Source: Clostridiales bacterium (GTDB lineage: Bacteria > Bacillota > Clostridia > Christensenellales > Borkfalkiaceae). From it: 64,000 bases of DNA. The notes under the pieces are model-generated. The model was given only the letters and a program-made list of their open reading frames with translations. It was not told the origin of the DNA and made no database searches. Position numbers and translations under genes: made by a program. The stretch's first letter is position 1, and every line of letters starts with the position of its first letter. Positions 24,623-32,685 of this stretch are shown one piece after another. Location: positions 1 to 64,000 of the forward strand of contig SVHY01000003.1 in assembly GCA_015055545.1 (NCBI GenBank), written 5' to 3'.

Positions 24623-25240
24623 ATGAGTAAACACGAAAAAAGCTTTGGGGAAAAGATATTAGTAATCGTTGTCGTGTTAGTGTTTATCGCGGCGTTAGCT
24701 GGTATAGGCGTAACGATATATAAGCTTTTCGGCAACGTGCAAGAAGAAACGAAAAAAGGCGAAACAACAGGGTTTGTCGTGGATTACCAGGATAAGACGT
24801 TGGAAGAAAGTGCGGGCGGTGTGGTTTTTACGGAAACCGAGACCTTTTCCATTCGGCAGAGTGGAGCGGACTCGGCAATTTCCGCAAAGATTTACGCTAA
24901 AAAGCTGCCCGAAGATTATGAATGGAAATTCGCAAAAGAAGGGCAGGAAACACCCGATACGTACCGTTGGAACACGGATTTTGTCGGCGAAGATTTTACG
25001 GAATACTTTGACGTAGCGATAGACCAAGACGAAAACACGGTTACGGTAACAGGTACGGTGAAAGAGTTGTTGACGTCGTATGCAGCGCGGCGCGATGCAA
25101 CTTTAGAACCGATGTCGGCATTACCGAATGAAGACATGTTCGTTTTGGAAATTATGGCGGGGAACCATTCCATGGCAATCGGATTCCATGTTTATGCGCC
25201 CATTTATTCACTGGCGCTGGAAAAATTAAGTTTTTGTTAA
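24623..25240 (+). CDS. Single-span membrane protein, copy 1 of a duplicated module
   Basis: 205 aa. A short cytoplasmic N-terminus (SKHEKSFGEK), TM helix ILVIVVVLVFIAALAGIGVTIYKLF, then an extracytoplasmic domain of about 160 residues. It is homologous to 26510: LEESAGGVVFTETETF, then YRWNTDFVGEDFTEYFDVAIDQDENTVTVTG and MSALPNEDMFVLEI match in order. RBS AAGGGGG. It pairs with the preceding lipoprotein; the pair is repeated downstream. Function unknown. Confidence 0.68.
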   Translation: MSKHEKSFGEKILVIVVVLVFIAALAGIGVTIYKLFGNVQEETKKGETTGFVVDYQDKTLEESAGGVVFTETETFSIRQSGADSAISAKIYAKKLPEDYEWKFAKEGQETPDTYRWNTDFVGEDFTEYFDVAIDQDENTVTVTGTVKELLTSYAARRDATLEPMSALPNEDMFVLEIMAGNHSMAIGFHVYAPIYSLALEKLSFC

Positions 25241-25252
25241 GGAGAAAGAAAA

Positions 25253-26494
25253 ATGAAAAAGATGAAAAAAATTATTGCAGCAATACTTGCGACGGCGTGT
25301 ACATTTTCGGTACTTTCGATGACCGCTTGTGAAGCTTCGAAAGATGCAAACTTTTGGGATACGGTAAAGGGTTGGTTTGATAAGGCGGACGAAGAACCGA
25401 GTGAAACGCCCGATGCTGGAAAAGACGACGACGCAGGCGAAATGCCTGACGACGGAACAGACGAAGAACCGAGCGAAACGCCTGACGATGGAAAGGACGG
25501 CGCAGGCGAAACGCCCGACGACGGAACGGACGAACCGACGAGTGGGGGGAATATATCGACGACGGACGAAGTGCAATATCTTCGTGCTGGCGGTACATAT
25601 GCTATGAGCAAAAGTGTTGCTTTTTTGAGTACGGACGTTGCAACGACGTCTTCATATACGCCAGTAACGTCTACGATAAATGCAACGGTAGAACCTGCAG
25701 ATGCATACCAGCGCGTGGATTGGACGTATGCGTTTGTGAATGAATCCAGTGCGTGGGCAAAAGGAAAAAAGATATCTGATTATCTGACGATTACACCGCA
25801 GGCGGACGGTTCGACGGGGTTGAAAGTGACGTGTAAGCAACCGTTTGGTGAACAAATTAAAATCACGTGCACGTCGCGCGCGAATAGTAATATAAAAGCG
25901 TCGACGGTAGTGGACTTCTTAGGCGTTTCCGAATTGCAAACGGTTATGCTTGGTAGCGGTAGCAATGCGATAACCGTGAACCTTGGCGGGGAAACAATCG
26001 TCAACTTTGCGGACGGTAAAGGTGGAAGCCTTGCTTTTGGACAATACAAAGCAAGCAATGCAAGTGTATATACGAAACTTGCAACCGTGGACGATTTCGA
26101 CGTGTTTAACTTCGATTTGCTTACGCCCGCTGTTTACTATAATAAGGACGTATCGGGTTTAGATGTTTGGGAAGACGGATATTTGACTGCGGATGTGGAT
26201 GATGTTTTAGGTGGCTTTGGTAGCATTGGCAAAACTTACATTGACGATATCGGGGTTATACAAAAACAACAACAGCGTACGTTTTATACGAACGACCTTT
26301 ATGGCGATTTGCGTATTCAATATAAAACGACGGCAGGTAAATATTTTGACGAAAGTATTAGTGAATATAGTAGCGACGTAAGAGAACTTTTGCAAACTCT
26401 TTCCGAAAATTCGTTGTATACGTTTGTTTTGCACGTGGAAGTTGGCGGAGCGGTTCAAACGTATTATTCGCTGATGAAGCTACAAATCGTATAA
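25253..26494 (+). CDS. Lipoprotein with acidic repeats, copy 2 of a duplicated module
   Basis: 413 aa. Signal peptide and lipobox MTAC (Cys26). Residues about 45-105 are low-complexity acidic repeats of the form DEEPSETPDDGKD (three to four copies), a flexible cell-wall-spanning stalk. Residues about 150-205 (VDWTYAFVNESSAWAKGKKISDY, then VTCKQPFGEQIKITCTSR) match the lipoprotein at 23411. The C-terminal half is beta-rich without a recognised family. RBS AAGGAG. Likely exposed on the surface; a role as receptor or structural part is inference. Confidence 0.72.
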   Translation: MKKMKKIIAAILATACTFSVLSMTACEASKDANFWDTVKGWFDKADEEPSETPDAGKDDDAGEMPDDGTDEEPSETPDDGKDGAGETPDDGTDEPTSGGNISTTDEVQYLRAGGTYAMSKSVAFLSTDVATTSSYTPVTSTINATVEPADAYQRVDWTYAFVNESSAWAKGKKISDYLTITPQADGSTGLKVTCKQPFGEQIKITCTSRANSNIKASTVVDFLGVSELQTVMLGSGSNAITVNLGGETIVNFADGKGGSLAFGQYKASNASVYTKLATVDDFDVFNFDLLTPAVYYNKDVSGLDVWEDGYLTADVDDVLGGFGSIGKTYIDDIGVIQKQQQRTFYTNDLYGDLRIQYKTTAGKYFDESISEYSSDVRELLQTLSENSLYTFVLHVEVGGAVQTYYSLMKLQIV

Positions 26495-26509
26495 TAAGGG
26501 GGAATCCTT

Positions 26510-27097
26510 ATGAAAGGTGGTATAAAAAAATTCTTGATTATCTTCTTGTCATGCCTTGGTTTTTTCGGCGTTGTTGGGATTTTTTGCGGGCTGATGCTGA
26601 ACAAGGACGTTGAAGAAGAACCGAACTATGACGATTTGACGTTGACGTACCGTGAAGAAACGTACGATGAGAGTGTGAAAGGCATGAAGATATACGCAGG
26701 CGACGTATTCACAGCAACAACGGAATCGACGGACAAGCTGACGGCAAAGGTGACGGCGATTAAGCTGGAAGAAGATATCACGTTCACGATAAACGAAAAG
26801 ACGTATTCGTGGAACGAAGACGTAGCGGGAGAAGAATGGACGGGCGCGTTCGGTGTAGACGTCAACCAAGACGAAAAGAGTGTAACCGTAGGCGCGACGT
26901 TGGAAGAAGCTATGAACGCATATGCACTGACGACGGCGGGCACGGGGGCGAATATCGTATACGGCACGTTGCCTGCGGTGGACATGTTTCGTTTGACGGT
27001 AGCCGTTGGGGAACAGAGTTTAGACGTGGATTTTTCCGCGCTGGCGAAAGCAACGCAAATAACGTTAGATACGGACAGGATAGTATTCGAGCCGTAA
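26510..27097 (+). CDS. Single-span membrane protein, copy 2 of a duplicated module
   Basis: 195 aa. TM helix FLIIFLSCLGFFGVVGIFCGLML after a short basic N-terminus, then an extracytoplasmic domain homologous to 24623 (EETYDESVKGMKIYAGDVFT, then YSWNEDVAGEEWTGAFGVDVNQDEKSVTV and GTLPAVDMFRLTV). It ends ITLDTDRIVFEP, the terminal motif also found on the lipoprotein at 23411. RBS AAGGGGG. Spacing of 12 to 15 bp between all these genes indicates one operon. Confidence 0.68.
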   Translation: MKGGIKKFLIIFLSCLGFFGVVGIFCGLMLNKDVEEEPNYDDLTLTYREETYDESVKGMKIYAGDVFTATTESTDKLTAKVTAIKLEEDITFTINEKTYSWNEDVAGEEWTGAFGVDVNQDEKSVTVGATLEEAMNAYALTTAGTGANIVYGTLPAVDMFRLTVAVGEQSLDVDFSALAKATQITLDTDRIVFEP

Positions 27098-27108
27098 GGG
27101 GGTAGAGT

Positions 27109-29172
27109 ATGAAAAATCGATTTTCAAAGATATGTAAACGGATAGCTGCGTTTGTCGCGGCGCTTATCGTAGGCTTGCCGAGTACGGCGAGCCTCGTACC
27201 CGTTTCTGCCGCTGAAAAGCTTGTAAACGAATACGATGAAACGCGTGTCGTGGATGATTTGGGCAGTGCGACGATGGCGAAGCTTGCCGCGCAGGCGACA
27301 ATGGAGCACAAAGACGCGGCACCGTCGTTGTACACGATGGCAGAATATTGTTATTCGGAAGACGAAGAAATTGCGACGGACAAGTTCGGAATTTATTTGT
27401 ACGTGTACAATCCGTCCAAAATCGAAATCGAGCAAGCGAACGGCGTGAACGTTGTGAACGTTGCGACGGCATACGAAGGCGGCGAGCCGAGCGAATATTC
27501 AAACTTGCGCTTGAAATTTTGCGGGCAATCGAGCGGCGATTATGACAAGCTCGTATACAAATTCCGCATATTGGATAGCAATACGATGTATGCTGCGGGC
27601 CGCGCGGGTATGACGAAAGACTTGGAACGTCGCTATGATATTGCTGGTATACAGTTGTTGCACAAAGGCGCAAGGACGGCGACGGATTATACGGTTGGAA
27701 AGACTTATTTTTACAAAGGTTATGCGCTGGGATGTGACGCGGAATCGACAACGAAATCGACGTTGACGGTCAACGTGAAAGAGCTGGATACGGTAGACGT
27801 AGAACTTGACCATGCCGTTTGGCGTAACACAGCGGATAATATGCAGGTAAATACGGTATACTTCGGCATCGATACGGACGTTTTTGAAACGTACGGTACG
27901 CTTCAAAAAATCAAGGCGCAGTGGTACGAATACCATACAAAGCCCATGTTTGTTATGAATGAAGAAGAAGCCCGTGACATGCTCTGGGAAAAGGCGGTCG
28001 GGAAGAACGCTAAAAACGGTTTATCAAGTGTTGATTGGCGAATTGTGTGGGCAGAGCATTGGAATCGTGACCAAGAAGAGGGTTGGCAATGGAAAGACGC
28101 GTGGGATGCCATAGATAGTGGTTTATTTGGTAATGAAACGTGTGAGTTTTATTGTTCGTGGAACGTTCCGACGAATTTTACGGCAACGTATGGTGACGAT
28201 ACGTATACGATGCATCCTGATTGGATCAATCTTCCGCAGTTAGATTGGGTTTTTTGGTCAGGCGAAATATCTGCGCAAGATGACTGGAATGTATCCCGCG
28301 CGGAAGTTCTTGAATATGCGGCAAAGTACACGGAAGCAAAAGACGTAAGTGGCGGGCTTTATCCTGACGGACCGAACAAGTATGCCGCGGCACTGTTTGA
28401 ACAGGATATGGACGAAGCGCGCAAGGCGTACTTGGTAGACCAAAACGCGGACTGTGGTTTGTGTCGCTACGAATTTGACGTCAAGGATGATAAATGGAAC
28501 TGGACGAGTTTTCATTGGAAACAGATGATAGCGATATACGAAAACAGATTAAAAGAAACGATGGTCGGTTCGCCAGCCTTTCCCGATACGTATAGACGCA
28601 AATATACGGACGAACAGGTTGCGGAAATGGTACAAGCGTATAAGGAAAAACACAGCCTATATGGACTTGACCCGTTTGTGGTTTTGGATGCATCTGCTTT
28701 GAGTATGAGTACGCCGGATTTTGCGTCAACATATTACATAAGCGAAGATGACGTGCCGACAGTGAAGAAAGCGTGCAATGCGATGATTGAGGCAGGAAAA
28801 AAGCCCGTATTGTTTCGCTTTGCAGTAACTGAATATCGTACGGCACAGGTGCGTATTGATCAAATTTCTGATCCGAACATGTCGGGAAGGGATGGATACG
28901 TTGCGTATCAAACGGTGTTTTTAGATTTCGACGTCATCAGTTTTACGTTTTGGAAGGACGGAAACGAAACGGTGCTTGGGTGCGTAGCATCGCCTATTGA
29001 TATAATCAATGGACTTGATGCGCCCGCGGGTATGCCCGTTCCGAAACCGCCTGTAGATTGGTGGTACGTCATAAAAATGGTGCTTGCGATTATAGGGCTT
29101 GGCGGATTGGCTTTTGTGGTGATTTGGTTCTTCCTTTGGTTGCGAAAACAATGGAACGGCGGGAATTATTAA
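27109..29172 (+). CDS. Large type-I surface protein with C-terminal anchor helix
   Basis: 687 aa. N-terminal signal peptide (ICKRIAAFVAALIVGLPSTASLVPVSAAEK, cleavage likely after SAA), a large extracellular region rich in Trp, Tyr and Asp (for example VDWRIVWAEHWNRDQEEGWQWKDAW), a Pro-rich hinge (PVPKPPVDW) and a C-terminal TM helix (VIKMVLAIIGLGGLAFVVIWFFLWL) with a short basic tail. No LPxTG sorting signal. This topology (signal peptide plus stop-transfer) is that of spike or minor-coat proteins of membrane-extruded viruses and of some secretion-pore partners. No sequence family recognised. It precedes a 35-aa TM protein and the membrane ATPase. Confidence 0.75.
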   Translation: MKNRFSKICKRIAAFVAALIVGLPSTASLVPVSAAEKLVNEYDETRVVDDLGSATMAKLAAQATMEHKDAAPSLYTMAEYCYSEDEEIATDKFGIYLYVYNPSKIEIEQANGVNVVNVATAYEGGEPSEYSNLRLKFCGQSSGDYDKLVYKFRILDSNTMYAAGRAGMTKDLERRYDIAGIQLLHKGARTATDYTVGKTYFYKGYALGCDAESTTKSTLTVNVKELDTVDVELDHAVWRNTADNMQVNTVYFGIDTDVFETYGTLQKIKAQWYEYHTKPMFVMNEEEARDMLWEKAVGKNAKNGLSSVDWRIVWAEHWNRDQEEGWQWKDAWDAIDSGLFGNETCEFYCSWNVPTNFTATYGDDTYTMHPDWINLPQLDWVFWSGEISAQDDWNVSRAEVLEYAAKYTEAKDVSGGLYPDGPNKYAAALFEQDMDEARKAYLVDQNADCGLCRYEFDVKDDKWNWTSFHWKQMIAIYENRLKETMVGSPAFPDTYRRKYTDEQVAEMVQAYKEKHSLYGLDPFVVLDASALSMSTPDFASTYYISEDDVPTVKKACNAMIEAGKKPVLFRFAVTEYRTAQVRIDQISDPNMSGRDGYVAYQTVFLDFDVISFTFWKDGNETVLGCVASPIDIINGLDAPAGMPVPKPPVDWWYVIKMVLAIIGLGGLAFVVIWFFLWLRKQWNGGNY

Positions 29173-29175
29173 AAA

Positions 29176-29283
29176 ATGCGCAAGTTTAAACGTTTTTTAA
29201 AAAAACACGGCGGATTGCTGGGGCGTTGTATATTAGGTGTCGCGGCAATCCTGCTGATACTCTACGTGTGGTATTGTAGGTAA
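29176..29283 (+). CDS. 35-aa single-span membrane protein
   Basis: Reads MRKFKRFLKKHGGLLG, then CILGVAAILLILYVWY and CR: a basic amphipathic start and one TM helix. It sits 3 bp after the large surface protein and 2 bp before the ATPase gene, filling the gap exactly. The RBS is weak (GGCGGG about 10 bp upstream), so coupled translation is likely. Size and charge resemble small coat-like or secretion-accessory peptides, but this is only a resemblance. Confidence 0.5.
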   Translation: MRKFKRFLKKHGGLLGRCILGVAAILLILYVWYCR

Positions 29284-29285
29284 TT

Positions 29286-31604
29286 ATGGGTAGTAAACGG
29301 CGTGAAAGTGTATGGATATATCACGTCATCAGCGGGATATTGTTGATGGCGTCTATTTGTTACACTTTTTCGCTGGGTTGGAACGTTACGCTTCGAGCAT
29401 GGCAAGCAATAAAGGATGTTGGGAACTCTTGTGCCTATTATACGTCGTTCATGTTAGATGCTTATGGTTTTGACGTATTCGATGCATCGGCGACGGTGCA
29501 ATATATACCCGAAAGCATGGACGTATTCATGCCTGCGAGCTGGGCGGAAATTAAAGAGTATTGCGCGGGGTTTTGGTCGCGTTTTTCATCCAAAGCGTAT
29601 CTGAAAGGATATTTTGCGTGGTTAGGAACGGGAATTGCAAAGGGAAGTAAGGGATTTTTGCTTGTATTTATTCTTGCGATGCCGTTGATATTGTGCGTCA
29701 TTCTCTCATTCATTCTTTCGGATGAAAGCTATGGTAAACAGAGCATACCGCTTAGAATATGGTTGTTTTTTGAAAAATTTTTCTTTTTCCCGATAGTTCG
29801 CACGATAAAACGTTGGTGGCGTTTTATACACGACGAAGACAAAGACGGATATAAGATAGTCAATATCGATTCGGAGAAAAAGGATAAGGACGGGAACGTT
29901 GAAGCGCATCCAAGCGTTGTTGGCAAGCGATATCGAATTGTATTCATAGCAATATGGATGTTCAATCTAAATATTGCGACGATAGGGTTTGAGTTTATTG
30001 CATGGATGCTGTGGGTTGGTCCTGCGCTTGGATTTTACAACATATTTACACAGATTGCAAAGCTTGCGTTGGATTTATCGGTTGGAATCCGCACGTTGCC
30101 GAAGATTGTTTCGATAGTTCTTGGACTTTGGATATTCCACAAATACCGTCGCCATATTGGGTTTGAACGTTTATCGGACTTAGAAAAGGACGATATGCAG
30201 TTTTTAGAAGACAACCCTGGCAATTATACGGTCGTAGGGAAACCACGCGTTGGAAAAACAAAGCTGATCACGCTGTTGGCAAGATTGGAAAATAAACGTT
30301 TTCGTTTCCGTGCAAAGCGAAAAATGATGGAAGATATGAAACAATTCCCCGCACTGAACTGGCACGCTGTGCGGCAAACAGTGGATAATTTTCGTAAACT
30401 TCCGAAATTCGGTTTGGAATATATCCGTGGGTTTTGCGAAGAATTGCAATCCTGTTTTGAGAGTCGTAAAAGCATGAGCGACAAAGAACGCAAAGGGACG
30501 TTAAAAAATTTTCAAGCCCAGGGCTACGTTGGCGATGACTTTATATTCGGGTACGATTATGAGAAATTCGGGATGACGTATAATAATGGATTAATTCTCA
30601 TACCCATTTGGCGCGCTTTAACCTACTATATGGAAGAATATGCCATATACACGTCGGATTCGCTTGTTATAAGCAATTATCCTATACGTTCGACGATACG
30701 TTTTAAACAGCGTGGTCGATGCTTCCCTGTAATGAAATCGAATTGTTTTAAATTACGCCCGCAAGACGTGGAATCGGCGACAACGTGGAGCCATATTATA
30801 CCGCACGACGGTTTGCGATTGGGCGTAAAGTATAACCCAGACGGTAAATATAATAACAGCATAGACAGCGGTTTGCTTGTAATTTCAGAAGCTGGAAAGG
30901 AATTTGGGAATCAAATTACAAACCGTGGGAAGGACAAGGCTGGCGGCTGCAATCCTACAAACGATTTGTGGATGATGAACGCAAAAATGATATCGCATGC
31001 GATGACGGTTAATTATGAATGCTATACTCGTATCATGGTAGATGAGCAGCGCAGCGGTTCGATACAAACAGATTTCAATGAACTTGGAACCAAACTAACG
31101 CTAAAAAGGCGAACGAAAGATAAGATAATGATGCCTTTTTTTGCACTGGAAGAAGCCGCCTATATGCTAATTTGCAGTGCATACGATAAAATTTATGAGT
31201 TTTACTGGTCGCGACACGGGAAAGATTGTTTGACGATGCACGCGCTGTCCTGGTTGGATGGCATTATAAATAGTCACTATGTACGGACAATGAACGTGTT
31301 CGGTTCAAATGATGTCAAATTAAGGACTACGGACGAATCGAGTGGCGAAACGATGGAAAAGAGCAAGGACGAAACTCTACACGTAATGAAAGGAATGACG
31401 GACGGCGATGTGTACGATACGGGATTTTTCGGGATTGTTTACCGTGAAAAGTTCAAACGGTCGGAAGTCGGTGGACGTGAAAAAATCCCGTGCTTTACAA
31501 GCAAGTCACCAACAATACCACAAATGGTATTCCAACAAAGTCATATGTATAAAGAAGTGTTTAAATACTTTAAAGTTGATGAATTTAATGACGACGTGGC
31601 GTAA
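29286..31604 (+). CDS. Polytopic membrane P-loop ATPase
   Basis: 772 aa. About five hydrophobic segments in the first 290 residues (for example HVISGILLMASICYTFSLGW, FLLVFILAMPLILCVILSFIL, IVFIAIWMFNLNIATIGFEFIAWMLW), then a cytoplasmic ATPase domain. Walker A is G318KPRVGKT325; the likely Walker B strand is LLVISEA (530-536), with Ser where most relatives have Asp, followed by Glu535. A later NYECYTRIMVDEQRSGSIQTDFNELG sits where HerA/FtsK, VirD4 and Zot-type pumps carry sensor residues. It could drive DNA transfer (coupling-protein-like) or virion extrusion (Zot/pI-like, although here the TM part precedes the ATPase). No close family recognised. Confidence 0.78.
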   Translation: MGSKRRESVWIYHVISGILLMASICYTFSLGWNVTLRAWQAIKDVGNSCAYYTSFMLDAYGFDVFDASATVQYIPESMDVFMPASWAEIKEYCAGFWSRFSSKAYLKGYFAWLGTGIAKGSKGFLLVFILAMPLILCVILSFILSDESYGKQSIPLRIWLFFEKFFFFPIVRTIKRWWRFIHDEDKDGYKIVNIDSEKKDKDGNVEAHPSVVGKRYRIVFIAIWMFNLNIATIGFEFIAWMLWVGPALGFYNIFTQIAKLALDLSVGIRTLPKIVSIVLGLWIFHKYRRHIGFERLSDLEKDDMQFLEDNPGNYTVVGKPRVGKTKLITLLARLENKRFRFRAKRKMMEDMKQFPALNWHAVRQTVDNFRKLPKFGLEYIRGFCEELQSCFESRKSMSDKERKGTLKNFQAQGYVGDDFIFGYDYEKFGMTYNNGLILIPIWRALTYYMEEYAIYTSDSLVISNYPIRSTIRFKQRGRCFPVMKSNCFKLRPQDVESATTWSHIIPHDGLRLGVKYNPDGKYNNSIDSGLLVISEAGKEFGNQITNRGKDKAGGCNPTNDLWMMNAKMISHAMTVNYECYTRIMVDEQRSGSIQTDFNELGTKLTLKRRTKDKIMMPFFALEEAAYMLICSAYDKIYEFYWSRHGKDCLTMHALSWLDGIINSHYVRTMNVFGSNDVKLRTTDESSGETMEKSKDETLHVMKGMTDGDVYDTGFFGIVYREKFKRSEVGGREKIPCFTSKSPTIPQMVFQQSHMYKEVFKYFKVDEFNDDVA

Positions 31605-32118
31605 GCTTGGTACCGAAACGGCGACGTGACGGAAGTGGATGCACGGAAGCGCGGTAAATTTCGCTTGGCGAAATTTCCTGCAAACCAGAAAAGAAAAAAG
31701 ACGCTCCTGCCGTGTGGCAAGGCGCGTTGGACAGTGGGCACGGGGCGCGCGCGGCGCATATCCCATTATTAGCCCAAGTTTGTCTGAATAGACACGCTTG
31801 GTAGTTTTTGCGGAAAAAGGCGACGGGGGCGTGTCAATAGAACGGGAATTGGGATTTTGCGAATTTTTATTGCCGATTCCCTGTGCTGGCTTAGCCAAGC
31901 AGGGTCGGCTAAAAACGCAAACCCGTCTTTGTGTCGCCCCCGCCGCCCCGCAAAAACTTTGGCGGACAATGTAAAAATAATGCGCGCGAGAAACGCGCGT
32001 ACCGCATTAGCTGTCTGGACCGCGTAAGCGTGTCTGGACCGCGCCACGGAAAAACAAGGCAAAAAATCAAAAAATTCGGCGAAATCTCCGACCGTCGGAG
32101 ACGCCAAAGGGGGAACGT
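31605..32118. other. 514-bp non-coding region rich in stem-loops, possible origin
   Basis: No convincing gene. Structures: AAATTTCGC-TTG-GCGAAATTT (31656-31676), a two-part hairpin with CCAAG/CTTGG outer and TGTCT/AGACA inner arms (31774-31801), a CGCGCG hairpin (31982-32001), a 13-bp direct repeat TGTCTGGACCGCG at 32012 and 32031, and the odd-centred palindrome at 32086. GC content is higher than in neighbours. Its position between ATPase and replication genes suits an origin of replication or transfer; this is inference. Confidence 0.5.
32086..32100. repeat. CTCCGAC-C-GTCGGAG palindrome
   Basis: Same arms as 16562 and 18622 but with a single-base centre. It lies 19 bp before the start of the winged-helix gene. 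Confidence 0.65.
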
Positions 32119-32343
32119 ATGCTGCCGAAACAATCGAAATACAAAGAATTGTCGCCTGCGTTGCAGAATGTGATGGATTATTTGAACAAAGCTTTGGCGA
32201 AGGGCTCACGTTATATCAGTTATACTGACATAGGCAAAGCGTTGGAAAAGAAGCGGTCAAAGCACGCGGTAGCGTACGCAATAAATCGCCTGCGCCAGCT
32301 CGGCTACGTTCGAGTGCGTGACGGGAAACTTTCGTTGATATAA
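32119..32343 (+). CDS. Small winged-helix DNA-binding protein
   Basis: 74 aa. YKELSPALQNVMDYLNKAL, then SRYISYTDIGKAL, then SKHAVAYAINRLRQLGYVRVRDGKLSLI give the helix-turn-helix-wing order of a MarR/LexA-like winged helix, with the recognition helix at HAVAYAINRLRQLG. RBS AAAGGGGG. It opens the replication operon directly behind the structured region, so it may regulate that operon or bind the origin. Excisionase is another possibility. Confidence 0.65.
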   Translation: MLPKQSKYKELSPALQNVMDYLNKALAKGSRYISYTDIGKALEKKRSKHAVAYAINRLRQLGYVRVRDGKLSLI

Positions 32344-32356
32344 GGGGGAAAAGACG

Positions 32357-32569
32357 ATGAGCTTTTATATAGAAACTATTAAGGTGATTCATTTAAAATG
32401 TGAACGTTGCGGAAAAAGTGATAGTTATACTGGCCTTAGAACGGCAAAGGACGCGCGCTCGTACGGTTGGGGCATATCCAAGGATTATAAAAAGTGTTAT
32501 TGTCCTGATTGTGCGCCGAAATATCGGAATGTTGGCATGGCGTACGGCGGGGTTTGTAGTTGGCGTTGA
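32357..32569 (+). CDS. Small zinc-finger protein
   Basis: 70 aa. LKCERCGKSDSYTG and CYCPDCAPKYRNVG form a four-cysteine zinc ribbon, separated by a basic helix (TAKDARSYGWGISKDYKK). The YGWG-x-CPDC arrangement is common in small phage proteins. RBS AAGGGGG. The last nine codons lie within the left copy of the 74-bp inverted repeat, so the C-terminus may have been altered by that repeat. Confidence 0.65.
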   Translation: MSFYIETIKVIHLKCERCGKSDSYTGLRTAKDARSYGWGISKDYKKCYCPDCAPKYRNVGMAYGGVCSWR

Positions 32570-32616
32570 CGTCGAAAAGGTGGAAATCGAATTTCCACCA
32601 TATCACCGGGAGAAAG
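32543..32616. repeat. 74-bp inverted repeat, left copy
   Basis: 72 of 74 positions match the reverse complement of 34150-34223. Contains a GGTGGAAAT/ATTTCCACC hairpin and ends in CCGGGAGAAAG. A partial direct copy (AATTTCCACCATATCCCCGG and following, 32627-32652) follows it. Confidence 0.9.
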
Positions 32617-32626
32617 GTGGACGGCC

Positions 32627-32652
32627 AATTTCCACCATATCCCCGGGAGAAA
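32627..32652. repeat. Partial direct copy of the repeat's inner end
   Basis: 26 bp from AATTTCCACC to GGGAGAAA, identical to the right copy's version (CCCC rather than CACC) and located 36 bp downstream of the same segment in the left copy. Confidence 0.8.
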
Positions 32653-32685
32653 CTATTCAATAAAATTGTAGCAGGAGCAAAGGAA

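Noticed and set aside
25400-25560. Short-period repeats that could suggest a CRISPR or tandem-repeat array
   Set aside because: They encode in-frame acidic DEEPSETPDDGKD repeats of a lipoprotein stalk; spacing is irregular and there are no unique spacers.
31769-32209. 146-codon minus-strand frame in the structured region
   Set aside because: It covers the hairpins, has no RBS and shows an unlikely composition rich in Ala, Arg and Ser without domain pattern.
32560-32685. N-terminal extension of the replication protein starting LTSKRWKSNFHHI
   Set aside because: This is a translation of the 74-bp repeat; the same phrase appears on the opposite strand at the other copy. ATG 32686 has a good RBS.
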